A stretch of 64,000 nucleotides of DNA from Metallyticus violacea (lineage: Eukaryota; Arthropoda; Insecta; Mantodea; Metallyticidae): contig CM060833.1 of the NCBI GenBank assembly GCA_030762175.1, forward strand, positions 156,733,501 through 156,797,500, given 5' to 3'. Shown here one piece after another: positions 1-11,010 of this stretch. The notes beneath the pieces are model-generated. The model made no database searches. It was given only the letters and a program-made list of their open reading frames with translations, and was not told where the DNA came from. How positions within the stretch are numbered: the first letter of the stretch is position 1; every line of letters starts with the position of its first letter. The translations under genes were made by a program, and so were the position numbers.

Positions 1-69
1 TTTTTCTTGCAGAAATTCTTCCGGAATTACTTGAATATATTCCGATTAATATTTAGATAAACATATTTC

Positions 70-117
70 AACAAAACGGTGCGCCCGCACATACATTATC
101 GGGAGCACCGTTTTGTT
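70..117. repeat. Strong perfect hairpin
   Basis: The 13-base arms AACAAAACGGTGC (70-82) and GCACCGTTTTGTT (105-117) are exact reverse complements. After one mismatch (G/A) the pairing continues with CCCG/CGGG, leaving a 12-base loop. It is far stronger than chance for this AT-rich DNA. No adjoining gene or RNA is recognised. It could be a transposon end. The rest of 1-437 shows no feature. Confidence 0.6.
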
Positions 118-437
118 ATTTAAATTATCGAAATTATTTAAATGTACGTTTTCTGAAGCGTTGAATGCGGGGAGCAGATCCAGTTGCTTGGCCGGCTCGT
201 TCCCCAGATATGACTTCAGTTGATTTTTGTGTCACAAACACCGATTGACACACCAGAAGAATTATTTGCTAGAATGCTTCTTGTTTTTGACAATCTTCGA
301 ATCTGATCATAGATATTTCGAAAGATTCGTCCGTTCATTCAATCTACAGCGTTATACTTTGTGTGTCAACAACTGGCGGTCGCAATTTTGAACAACTCCT
401 ATAGTTTGTCAATATCATTTTCATAATACCTGGTGTC

Positions 438-730
438 AGTCCTGGTGGTGTAGTGATAACCATACTTGCCTTTTAAACCCAAGATTGCGGATACAAACCT
501 GACCAGGATCGATGGATTTTTCGGGCGTAAAAATTCTAAGTATGGCTTCCTTCGGAAAGGAAATAAAGCCGTGGATCCCGTGTCGTACATTTACGGCACG
601 AAAAAGAACCTCAAGCCTGATAAAAGAGGCCTCTGAGCAAAATTTGTCGGCCGTTTCACACCCTGATTGAATGGGACGCTGATGACCTGATATGTTAAAG
701 AGCGTCCGTAAACAAACCAAATCAATCAAT
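438..730 (+). mobile_element. SINE-A copy 1
   Basis: tRNA-like head (CAGTCCTGGTGGTGTAGTGA) followed by the family body (GGCTTCCTTCGGAAAGGAAA, then TTTACGGCACGAAAAAG) and the tail GAGCGTCCGTAAACAAACCA. The B box is degraded (GGATACAAACC), so this looks like an old copy. Short ORFs across it are translations of SINE sequence, not genes. Confidence 0.93.
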
Positions 731-866
731 TCTTCTATGTGTGGGGAATGTGTCCTGAAAGTTTGGCTGTACCTTAGTGTAACGCCCTGTATTGATAGAT
801 AATATTAATATTTTCATATTCCCCAAAACGTACTGCGTGCAAATACGAGAAATTTGTTCCATTGAG

Positions 867-1126
867 TAATGTTTAACGCCTGCTTTTACTACTGAGGCGC
901 CACAGGTGGTGAACACTGATGATATATGAGATGAAATGATAAATTGGGAAAGGATTTTTACTGAGGGAAGTGTTCCAGACCTAAATTTAGGTACCTCCCC
1001 GGCATTTGCCATTTATGGGGACGGAGGAAAACCTGGAAAAATCTCAGTCAGGGAGGAGGGTAACCCAACCCCAGATTTCTACCTCAAGAGTCCGCGCCTT
1101 AACGATCTCGATCACCCGTGGCGGTA
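867..1126 (-). mobile_element. SINE-B copy 1
   Basis: Read on the minus strand: class-II tRNA-like head CCGCCACGGGTGATCGAGAT, body with GGAGGTACCTAAATTTAGG, and tail ending in the GGCGTTAAACA-type 3' end near 870. The 3' A-run has decayed. Confidence 0.92.
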
Positions 1127-2015
1127 GAGAAATTTATGAAAACAACTCTCGAGCTGTTATAACACAGAGAGATTGCGATAAGACAGGGTTTCGGCCAGTT
1201 GGAGCATATCATTGGCAGATGGCTGACTGAGACCGTTCAGTATATTTTGATTATTTCGCTACTTGTAGAGCATGCAAAAATATCTCTCTTTTTTTTTTTT
1301 TTTTTTTTTTTTTTCCTTCATTTTGTTTGAGAACTGGAAGATGAATTGTAAAATTGTGGGCTGAGGGTTGGAATACTGGTCATCACTTGACTGGTACGAC
1401 CGTGAAAGGCCTTTGTTGCTTGACAATTCTAATTCAGAACGAGATTCGTTGTAACTGTTTAGAGTGGGACCATTTTCTGGAGACTTTCAGCATCACTGAT
1501 TTCAAACATCTTCAACTCCTCCTGTAATACATTTTCAAAGTTTGGGCCTGGTGCAGTCGTGTTAATGTTTCTGAAAATAGAAAAACGTCTGTGTAGTTTG
1601 GAGTAGTTAACCAGTCTCGACACAATCGCCAAACTTACCTAATTTACCAGCAACACGGCCGCCGCAACACACGCTGTCATAACGTACTGATTGAAAGCAA
1701 CTACACAGGGAGAGAAAGATGGTCAGGTGATGCGTGAAGGAATGTTGGAGGGGATATCCTTAGTCCCCCACAGCGCCAATTAGGAGTTAGCTGTCTGCGC
1801 TACATTTAGCCTTTTTCTATTTTACTACCTAGAATACAATACCTTGTCCGAGCTTATTATATCTTACAAAATAATTAACTGGCTATAAGTTTCTTCGTCT
1901 GTTAGGATACAAAACTGTTTAAAGTATTTTTAGCACATTCAACGTGTTTCTATTGCTTTTTTTTCTCCAAAAACTTAGAAATACATCGCAATTCCTACAC
2001 TCCAGGGGAGAGGGG
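1127..2015. other. Gene-free stretch with poly(T) run
   Basis: No coding or RNA feature seen. A run of about 26 T lies at 1289-1314 and may be the tail of an eroded retroposed copy on the minus strand, but nothing recognisable adjoins it. Confidence 0.5.
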
Positions 2016-2309
2016 TCGGTCCTGGTGGTGTAGTGGTTACCATACTTGCCTCCTAAACCCAAGATCGCGGGTTCGAACCCGGCCAGGACCGATGGATTTT
2101 TTCGGGGCGTAAAAATCCTAAGTATGGCTTCCTTCGGAAGGGAAGTAAAGCTATGGGTCCCGTGTCGTACATTTACGGCACGAAAAAGAACCTCAGTCTG
2201 AAAGAGAGGCCTCTGAGCAAAATTTGTCGGTCATTTCACGCCCTGAGTTGAATGGGACGCTGATGACCTGCGCTGTTAAAGAGCGTCCGTAAATAAATCA
2301 TTCAAAAAA
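2016..2309 (+). mobile_element. SINE-A copy 2, well preserved head
   Basis: The head is almost a complete cloverleaf: acceptor GGTCCTG pairs with CAGGACC, A box TGGTGTAGTGGTTA, B box GGTTCGAACCC. The body (GGCTTCCTTCGGAAGGGAAG, then TTTACGGCACGAAAAAGAAC) and the tail GAGCGTCCGTAAATAAATCA are complete. It ends in A6 then a G-rich run, similar to the G-rich flank before the head, so a degenerate target duplication is possible. Confidence 0.95.
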
Positions 2310-2604
2310 GGGGGGGGAGGGAATAGTTTTGATAAGGGAATTAGTTGGTGACTACTGAAGGAGAAGGACATTGTCCCCTAACGTGCAGTCAAGGATGTGG
2401 ATTATACTTTCTCTCCGTTTTTAGCGCAATATTTATGGCAAAAAAAAAAAAATACATAACAGCATTATATGATTAACGTGCCTTGTAGAAAAGCCATACA
2501 ATGCTCTATTTTGTAAGTCTAAGAATATAATGCACGTACAATGAAGTGGCAGGACTCACGCCGTTCATATCCCCAAAGCAGAGTCTACCGTTTTTTGTTC
2601 ATTT

Positions 2605-2888
2605 TCTTTATTTACCGACTGTCTTTAACGCCTCAGGTCATCAGCGTCCCATTCAATTCAGGGCGTGAAATGGCCGACAAATTTTGCTCAGAGACCTCTT
2701 CTTTCAGGCTGGAGGTTTTTTTCGTGCCGTAAATGTACGACACGGTACCCACGGCTTTACTTTCCTTTCCTTTACTTTACTTAGGATTTTTACGCCCGAA
2801 AAAAATGCAACAATCCTGACCGGGATTGAACCCACGATCTTGGGTTTAGGAGGCAAGTATGGTTACTACAACACCACCAGGATAGACT
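2605..2888 (-). mobile_element. SINE-A copy 3
   Basis: Reverse-complement copy: tail (TTTATTTACCGACTGTCTTT) at the low-coordinate end, tRNA-like head (ACAACACCACCAGGATAGAC) at the high end. The body carries a local expansion around 2760-2785 (TTTCCTTTCCTTTACTTTAC) replacing the usual CTTCCGAAGG segment. Confidence 0.93.
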
Positions 2889-4650
2889 GTATCGTTTTTA
2901 AAGGGTGGAAACTAGGGGTGCTAGTGTGTATTTGAAAAAATTCCTGTTTCGAGTTTCGAAAAACCCGGAGACATTAAATATAATCGAGATAGGAAATAAT
3001 GGAATTCCTCGCCAAATCTTATAACCCCAACGGCCTTAGAGGATGAACTAGAAGAAAAGTTTTCCTTGCATGTAAAAAAAAAAGTTACACATAAAGAAAC
3101 TGCTAAGGGTGGATGAAGAAGTAATCATTTGTAGCTCAATTCGTGTACATTGCGAATGTGTTTGTGTCGAGTGATGCATTTTCATTCTGAACAAAATGGA
3201 TGTTTTTCCTTCAATACATATTTCAAACGATCCAAATACGCTACTCAACTATCTGTTATGGTTTTACTCTTTTCCAAATAGGAGTTCCTTGGGAAACTAG
3301 TAAAGCAATGCTATTACCTTACCAGCCAAGTATCCAGTCCTTTTATGTGCATTTAATAGTACAGTTAACAATCGCGGCATCCACTTGCAATTTTTTCCCC
3401 CTATACACATATTTCGTACATGTTCGGTCTTTCTTTACTATACTTAGTGGCAATCTGAATTGAACATCTGGAACGCACTTCATTTTAAGTGCATTTACGG
3501 CCACGTTTAAATTCTTTAATCCAGAAATAAACGCCGTACAGAGTTTCCATGAACTACATCCATCTCGGCTTTGATCTGCACTACTTCAAATAAAAACGTA
3601 TTTATAGTTAGATGACTGTCAAATTTACAATACACGTCGCATCTGGCTATAACTTAGTTACAGACTATTACAAGAATAATGCTCATCAACAGTGATGCTA
3701 GCAAATTATTTTTCGTGCCTTAGGTCAGAAATTTGCCGGAATTTTTAATAGATTCTGGTGCACGCAAGAGAGAGAGAGAGAGAGAGAATAAGCAATATAC
3801 AGACTCCTGTCAGCTTCTTCCCATATCAGGGCTGTGTATAGTCCCTGTCGGAAACTTGCAAGGGATGGAGCAATATCTTGTTTTCCCTGCGCACACTAGG
3901 AATGCGAAAACGAGAAAAATCATTGTTTGTGATATTTCTGTATTTCCATGTATACGTTAGCCCATTCGGTCACATTTTCAGTCTATCTCTCTTTCTCTTC
4001 TAGGGACTCCCCCTTTTTGCGGTAGAAACCTTATTCATATTCTTGTTTCATTCTGCCGTCTTAATAAGATCTCAAACGTCAATGCTGATTTAAATATTGT
4101 AAATTCTAATTCATAGGTCACTTCTCATGTTTTTCTCGAAAATATCTCTTTGTATACTAAATCTATTGTATTTCTGAACAGTTTGCCATATTACGCAGCT
4201 TTATTAAACTTTCATTGCTTAACTACAAAAAGCGTAACATTAAACTTTTTCTTACACTAAACTTTTAAGCAAAAAATGATAAAAATGATATTAAGTGTTT
4301 TATAACAATTCAAATTATAAATTAATTAAATAATACAGTTTATGATATTCAGTGCAAAAGTATTATTATAGAATAGTTAAAGCACTATCGCAAAGATCAT
4401 TTTAAATATTTTCAATATATAAAAAATATTTTACAAAAAAATCAATACCACGAAAATTAACGGCAACCATTTAAAAAAAAAATATGTAAAATGTCATATA
4501 CATATCGTCAATATATACCATTTGGCTTTCCTGCCCCGTCTTTTGAATTAAAATATATTTCTCTGCAGTACATTGATATAAGATGATAAAATCCCATATT
4601 TAGCCTTAGATGCCAATTGCTTGCTTGAAAATTCTTGTACTGCAGGAAAA
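2889..4650. other. AT-rich stretch, no gene recognised
   Basis: Short ORFs only, none with a recognisable domain. A (GA)n microsatellite lies at about 3770-3788. From 4200 to 4500 the sequence is very AT-rich with A-runs. Confidence 0.5.
3768..3788. repeat. (AG)n microsatellite
   Basis: About ten AG units in a row after GCACGCA. Simple repeat; no function inferred. Confidence 0.9.
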
Positions 4651-4664
4651 TCTACCTTCATTTA

Positions 4665-4985
4665 AAAGGTGGCTCAGAACGGTCACCTGATATAACGACA
4701 CCATGGTCGAGTGGAGCGCAAGGCGATCCGGACCCGATCCCAGTCAAAAATGGAACTTATGGTGTACGAAGCAGCATCTGGGTAATTTTCCTCGGGGTCT
4801 TCAGGTTTCCCCGAGCGTTTATTCCGCTGTATCAACGCCCAATGTAGTTCGCCGATTCTCTGGCGCGCATTTCAAATAACCCACACCAATGCCCTCTGCC
4901 GCCCGTGTGCCGGACTTCAATGCCTGGTCGGCAAGTGAGTTGGCATCAGAACTCAGTCATGTCTTAATTATTCTGGTATGTGTTG
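4665..4985 (+). repeat. Candidate tRNA-derived repeat, single copy here
   Basis: GC-richer than its surroundings. It begins with a possible A box (CATGGTCGAGTGGAGCGC) followed about 30 bases later by a weak B-box-like CCCGATCCC. Downstream are TTCCTCGGGGTCTTCAGG and TTTCCCCGAGCG, resembling the fold-back core of tRNA-type SINEs. Only one copy lies in this window, so repeat status is inferred. It could instead be unrelated unique DNA. Confidence 0.35.
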
Positions 4986-5289
4986 CCTACTCTTAGTGCC
5001 CCAGGCTTTATCATCTTCAGGCGTACTTTAACGCACTGTTTGACGAGTTCACTTTGCTAGCCTGGTGAACCAGCTATTGTCTTCTGTTTGTATTAAACTT
5101 GAACTAGGTGCTAACCCATGCTACTGTTATCATTTTGTACAACTGATATTTTTGAAATGTCTAAAGATTTGCGTGCACGCGCAACAGCTGCTCAATGTAG
5201 CCCTGCATCTAGAGTTTGGGAATCTGGAGTTCAAAAATTGTGCGGAGAATTTTTTCTTTAGAAATTGGAGTGAGTGTGAAGGGGAAAAC

Positions 5290-5745
5290 TAAACCCGTAT
5301 AAATACGACGTCAGCGTGTGGGAGGAGTAGGGGAGGAAATTAGAGTTAGAAGTGGAGTAGAGTTGGAGCCGAGTATAACGTACGCAGTGGGGCAGGGGGG
5401 GCCTAACGTAACCATCGATCCCGGGGAGGTTGGAGCCTACACAACCAACACCGAGTGGGTGTGAGGAGGGTTACTGTAGGTGCCTTTGAGGGAACGTTAG
5501 CTGGGTGGGGTAAGGGAGTGAGTTTCAGACAGCCAGAAAGGGTGGAACTGGAAAACAAGACAAGGGTGCCGTGTAGGGGGAGAGAATACTCGAGGGGTGG
5601 AGGCGACCGCCTGACTGACGTGGCTCCCTCTGGGCTGCTGAAGAAAGAAATTAGAGAGGAACGGGATGGGGTGGGCTGGAGAGCCAGCAAGGGGTGTAGA
5701 TGGATAACTTGGTGGCAAGTACGGTACAGGGGTGTAATCGCACTC
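5290..5745. other. G/purine-rich island, function unknown
   Basis: GC- and purine-rich on the plus strand, in sharp contrast to the AT-rich flanks, with ORFs open on both strands (97 codons on plus at 5455-5748, 95 on minus at 5403-5690). Neither protein is recognised; both are low-complexity. A TATAAATA-like motif with CG dinucleotides (CCCGTATAAATACGACG) sits near 5292-5310, so a promoter or first exon is conceivable but unproven. Confidence 0.3.
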
Positions 5746-6510
5746 TAGGCCTTATCCATGGCATCTGTCTTAGCAGCGGAGGTCTCAGATTCGAATCTCC
5801 TTTGAGCTAAGTAGAATGTGCTGTTACATAAACTTTCGCCAAGGCCTAAGAAGTGCAACTTAAATCCAGGTAACAAAAATATTACGCGAAGAAGAAATCT
5901 GTACCAGTGGTCATTCGCAATTTCTACCACACTTTTTGGCACAACATTTATTCACAATCTCCACGCAGTAGCACTCACCAAAGATTATAGCAGAGCCGAA
6001 CCAAATTTCACAGTAATAGGACCAGTAACATGCAAACTTAAACCTTTATTTTTTATCCTTTAATTATGATTGATTTTTATACTAATAGCTCATTTTGTAT
6101 ATTATTAATTCGTAATATTATTACTAATACTTCAGTGATATCACCAAAGGGGAGCTGCTATGTACTGCTGGGGGCTGGAGAAGTGGCTAGTCAGAGGAAT
6201 TTGTTAAACGTCAAATTGTTCCCTGTTATATTCTGCTTTTGTTAACGCAAAAATATAGACGGACTTTTAAGTATTTGAAGAGGTGATGATACACATGCAG
6301 TAATGTTTTACTTGGCTGATAAAGCCCTCCTCTCTTCATATACGTCGCTAGCCAGCTCTGCAGCCTGTTATTTGAAGGTCGGACTCTGCCACTCTTGCAC
6401 AATCTTGTCCATATGAGCTGGTTGATTTGAAAAGATTGGAGAGACGAGATTTGTGTTTATCCCTGATGAACTTTATCTTGCTGAAAGTCATTTCACAAAT
6501 ATGCGAAGAT
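5746..6510. other. Unassigned stretch
   Basis: A B-box-like motif (CAGATTCGAATCTCC) near 5788-5802 follows TTAGCAGCGGAGGTCT and may belong to a decayed tRNA-derived repeat. Nothing else is recognised up to the mariner inverted repeat at 6510. Confidence 0.35.
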
Positions 6511-6511
6511 A

Positions 6512-6915
6512 GGTCCATAAGTTTCCGGCCTACCCTTTTTCTCTGTATGATAAAGACAAAAACTATATTTCGCTTTTCAGTATAGTTACCATTTATTGCA
6601 ATACACTTCTCACATCTTTGAATTAACATTTAACCTCCCCCCCCCCCGCCTCCCAAATAGTCAGAATTTTTGTCTGCAAAATAGGCATAAATAGCATCCA
6701 TCACTTCATCGCCACACTTAAATTTCCTTCCTCGAAGGTCCTTCTTAAGTTTTGAGAAGAGGAAATAGTCACTGGGAGCTAGATCTGGACTGTGGGGTGG
6801 ATGGTCGATCTCCTTGAAGCCACATTTCTTCACAGCTTCCTTTGCAACAAGAGCTACGTGCACTGGCTCATTGTCGTGAGGAAGGTGCACACCACCATTC
6901 AGCCTTCCTGGCCCT
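6512..6915 (-). mobile_element. Truncated mariner, family M copy 1
   Basis: TA then the inverted repeat GGTCCATAAGTTTCCGGCC at 6512, as in the full-length copy at 42.7 kb. Only the transposase C-terminus remains on the minus strand: the second catalytic Asp in PHDNEPVH and, 34 residues on, the third Asp in HPPHSPDLAPSDYFLF. Homology stops near 6915. The C-terminal codons have expanded into a C9 run on the plus strand, read as poly-Gly. Pseudogene. Confidence 0.9.
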
Positions 6916-7292
6916 GAAAAAGCAAATTCCATTTAATTTTAGGTGCTAACGCATTTCGAACTCATTTGTACATACCATCATTAACTCATTTCATGCGCAT
7001 AAGTTTGAAGTAATTAACACTGATAAAAAAATTAACATGGATAAGGAATAAACCTTTTTATGTAAAAAAATTAAAAAATTAAACAGGGTGATTAGTTAAA
7101 GCATAGGATAATGCTGAAGAGAAATTAACCTTTTTTAGGAAATGCTTCATTTTATATTCTTCTCTTATTAACATTATAATTTGGAAGTTTGGTGTGCATT
7201 CATTGTTATTATTGTGCATAAATTAGTGTTTATTTAATTTCGGTCATATTTTATAAAAATTATATTTATTATTTTAATATCTTGTATTTGCT
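6916..7292. other. AT-rich stretch, nothing recognised
   Basis: No coding, RNA or repeat signal seen between the mariner breakpoint and the next SINE. Confidence 0.5.
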
Positions 7293-7537
7293 GGTCACCC
7301 CACCGTTAAGGGAGTGGGAGGTCTCTGATTATGTTCCCACCAGGCCGTCCTCCCTGGGTGAGTTTTTCCAGGTTTGCCTCAGTCCTCTAAAATGGTAAAA
7401 TCCGAGGAGGTACCACAAACCTAGGTCTGAAACACTTCCTTCCTTTAAAAAAAATTCATTTCCAAATTATTTCTCCTCATGTATCATCAGTGTCCCTCCC
7501 GTTATGCCTAAAACTGGCATTAAACACTATTAAAAAT
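7293..7537 (+). mobile_element. SINE-B copy 2, old and diverged
   Basis: The head is eroded (CACCCCACCGTTAAGGGAGT), but the body keeps GACCGTCC-like GGCCGTCCTCCCTG, TTTTTCCAGGTTTGCCTCAG and TCATGTATCATCAGTGTCC, and the tail GGCATTAAACACTATTAAAA. Divergence is much higher than for other copies. Confidence 0.85.
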
Positions 7538-8756
7538 ATTGGTCACCTCACCTGTACATAAGAGGGGTGTTAAGTATTTTATAGAATTTTTAAAAGCATT
7601 ATTGCTGTTGTTTTAAACACATCTATCGTCACATAGTGCATTCTACCAGTACTGAATAATATTTTGATATTTTGTGAAATGCGTAGTGCAGTGTACAAAT
7701 GTCATAGTTTTAAAATATACGGTATTGTAAATATGATATTTATAAAAATTGACATTTTATTGCCTAGGAACTTTACTGTCATGTTTTGGTAGGTTATGGG
7801 ATCTGCTTTTGGAAGAGAAATTGAGGTAAAAAAAAGTTCTTCCTTTGACTACAGAAGCTGTGGCGTTTTGAAAACAAGGTACGGCAGCAGAGAAAAAAAA
7901 AGTGGCTTTACTTGGGACGATGTTTGATAAAGTCTCGTTCATCTTGCACGCTCCAAAAGGAATACACAGACATGCTCCTTTCATCCGAGCACGTTTCAAA
8001 GTTTCTCTTTTAATGAGAAATCTCGAGTTCCCTCGCGGTAACAAAAATACTGCGGTGTTTGGGATATGTGGCGACTAATCCCTAGCTCTGTGAAAAGACT
8101 GGCCAGGAATCAAATGTGCAAATGGGCATCTCGTGACAGATTTCTCCTTTTACTTCTTCCTCTCGTTCTCTTCAAAGCAGGGCGGGCATTCGGTCGGTCG
8201 GTCGGACAGCCATCTTGGCAAGTCGAGACGGCACAGGTGACCCCAACCTATTCGCTAGAGCAAGGACGGAGTTTGACTCTCGCAAGTGACCAGCCTCTCT
8301 ACACAATTTTCCTCGAAACGTTCGATTTGCTCAATGCTGCAAAAGGCATAGCGAAGTATAACAGTTGACTGCAATGAAAATATTTGTTGATACAGTTCGT
8401 CCTCTTTTCTAGATATCTCATTTTATGGAATGTTTATACTCAAAACACTTTCGTTTGTAGTTTATTAGACCCATTAAATTAATTTATAATAACTCAAAAT
8501 ATCCTGTATTTGTTTATTTATCTATTATTTTCCACCATACCGACCGCTCAGAATTAAAAGGTCATGCTGTAATAAGGGGGGGGGGAAGGAATGTGGGTTG
8601 TTTGCGCCCAGAACTACAAAAATTAAATTACATTTGTATCGAGAAAATTTAAAACTAGAAGCTTATTAGTTAGAATTTAATAAGTCGGTTTAATATAGAG
8701 ACAAACTTTTGCAGTTCTTTTATTATGAATTTGTCCTTTGTGAAGTGATGATGGTG
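7538..8756. other. Unassigned stretch with GC-richer core and divergent ORFs
   Basis: Two divergent ORFs start only 21 bases apart: minus 7757-8044 (95 codons) and plus 8066-8368 (100 codons). Neither protein is recognised. The core at about 8140-8260 is GC-richer, holds (GGTC)n-like CGGTCGGTCGGTCGG and a GCCATCTTGGC motif at 8209-8219. This might mark a promoter, but there is no supporting exon evidence. Confidence 0.25.
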
Positions 8757-9018
8757 AACGTTGTTTAACGCCCGTTTTTACTACTGAGGCACCACAGGCG
8801 ATGAACACTGGTGATACATGAAATGAATATATTGGAAAAGGATTTTTTTAAGAAAGGAAAAGTTCCAGGGGTAAGTTTAGGGTACCTCCCCGGCATTTGC
8901 CATTTATTAAGGACTGAGGAACACCTGGAAAAAACCTCAGTCAGGGAGGACGGTCCTGGCAGAATTCGAACCCAGCTCACGAGTCCGCGCCTTAACGACC
9001 TCGGCCACCCTTGGCGGT
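8757..9018 (-). mobile_element. SINE-B copy 3
   Basis: Complete minus-strand copy: 3' end TTTAACGCCCGTTTTTACTA at 8763 to head GGCCACCCTTGGCGGT at 9018. Body includes GGTACCTCCCCGGCATTTGC. The head B box is intact in reverse (GAATTCGAACC). Confidence 0.94.
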
Positions 9019-10824
9019 CTTCTATGAAGTAGAAAACCTAACGTTCTCATCAGAATCATTGCCCTGCTTTGTGTAACGATGTTTGGCACTACCGTTTAGA
9101 AACTTGGGACCCCTATATGGGTGTTCGCTCTGTATTGTTGAGTAATAAAAAAAAACATTGTAAATAGAGTTTACTGAATATCTGTGTATTTTAGTGAAAT
9201 TTTGACAAAACATTCAAATTAAGAGGAATACCAGCGCTCTCAAGCTGCGAAATACGAGATCCTCGAGACCTCCCAGGGGGTGCAGAAGCATTAGAGCACT
9301 CATAACAGCATTTGTACAGATACAAACAGCAAATTACGAAAAAATAATGAATGATACAACTGTACAATGTGTTTTTATGGAGGTAAAGTAAATTAGAATC
9401 AAACTAAAGGCGACTATTTGTTCTAGAGAGAGCTTTCAAAAAGGTAGGCCGAAAATTGGAGTAGACAGAACGCATAGTTACCACCACCGTTTCCCTAACA
9501 TCAACTCTTAACTGCGTAGCCTCGGATTCGTCTGCCTTTCTGTTTCTCTATCTTTGTACTATCAAAGAAATTACTTCCTTGTCTAAAAGTCAATCTCTGC
9601 TGTCGTGCACATTTAAATTGTGTGGGGCACAAATTATTAAAATAACATTGGATGATGAGATAAAACAAAAAACTTTCATTCGTCTCAAAAATATAGTCAA
9701 AAGTAATTTTTTGTACCGGAATTCCATGTTTATTAGACGTAATATATTCACTACTAAAATAAATAATTCATCTTCACATAAATTTCCCACGCGTTTGAGA
9801 ACTTTGTTAATATTGCAACAAGAATTAATGTCAGCAATAAATATAACTACTTAGGATGGAGCAGTATGTTTAAATAACTGACCGCGACGTCGCTTCGCCC
9901 CCTTGACAGTGTATTAAGATGTTCAGCAAACTGTTGAGAGGCAGAAAGTCAATATTTTCTATTTAATCTCATAACTATAAACCTTCTTTCACTAATCATT
10001 CAACTTTACTCTTATTTACGATAATCCTGACTCTTTTTAAAACGTAATGCTATTTAAGAAGACGTTAGTTGAGTTATCTTTATAGTGGAAGAGTTTCTGA
10101 TAGTTTAGATTCCCCATAAGCTTGAAGCGAAACACAACAAATCGCTAAGGGAAGCGCCTCTTGTAGGCGCTACGTCAGGGACAACAGGCTCAGTGCGCAT
10201 GTGTGTGAAAAGTCGTCAGATTCTGTGTGCCATTCGTGAAGCTTCGCTATGACACCTCTCTCATCCTCTTATCCACCAGGTTCATAAGAACTTCTCTTAG
10301 ACCAAAGCATTATGTCCTGCTAAGCCTGGGCACAAGGAGAATGTGCCCTAACTCGTTCTCTTCACACATACACATACCAAGAAGTGATTTAAACCGCGCG
10401 CCAGCTTGTATACTACAATGCAGGTGCTGAAACTTTCAGATTTTGAGTCTATGAAGTTCTAAATCCCTTTTTTGTTCAGTCAAAAATTTTATTTAAATGT
10501 ATTTATGGTGCAAAATTAAAGATAGGGCACCTGCTCTTTAGCACGAGCCGCACTGCTTCGGTTTATGTAAAAAACAAGCATGGAAAACATTTGGAAAAGG
10601 TGGAAGCAGAACTCAGAATAAATAATTCTTCTATTTAACCCAATATAAACGGTTTGTAAGTGAAATGCCGTATCGATCCTCTCAATAACAAGTAGTGTTA
10701 CAGCACTACATATTAATAGTTATTACAATTATTAATCTTTGTGCGTTCTATATGCCTTTTTGAAATTCATATTATTGCTGTTATTAATACGTTTGTATAA
10801 GAATGCACTACCGCTAAAAGTTAA
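9019..10824. other. Gene-free AT-rich stretch
   Basis: ORFs on both strands at 9579-9854 are AT-driven and unrecognised. Around 10140-10440 the sequence is more balanced in composition (GGAAGCGCCTCTTGTAGGCG has a short stem), but no family is identified. Confidence 0.45.
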
Positions 10825-11010
10825 GTCGGTCCTGGTGGTATAATGATAGCCACACTTGCCTCCTAAACCCAAGATCGCGGGCTCAATCCTGGCCAGGATC
10901 GATGATTTTTTCGGGCGTAAAAATCCTAAGTATGTCGGCCGTTTCACGCCCTGAATCGAATGGGACGCTGATGACCTGAGATATTAAAGAACGTCCGTAA
11001 ATAAACCAAG
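10825..11010 (+). mobile_element. SINE-A copy 4 with internal deletion
   Basis: Head (GGTCCTGGTGGTATAATGAT) and start of body are present. The sequence then jumps from AAATCCTAAGTATG directly to TCGGCCGTTTCACGCC, losing roughly 95 bases of the body, and continues to the normal tail GAACGTCCGTAAATAAACCA. Confidence 0.93.

Noticed and set aside
2018..2091. Near-intact tRNA-like sequence that a tRNA finder might call
   Set aside because: The same head with the same body and tail occurs many times in the window, and the anticodon region does not close as a normal 7-base loop. It is a SINE promoter, not a tRNA gene.
6630..6932. SETMAR-like or other host gene derived from a mariner
   Set aside because: The frame covers only the transposase C-terminus, ends in a homopolymer-generated Gly run, and abuts the mariner inverted repeat. 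No SET domain or exon structure.
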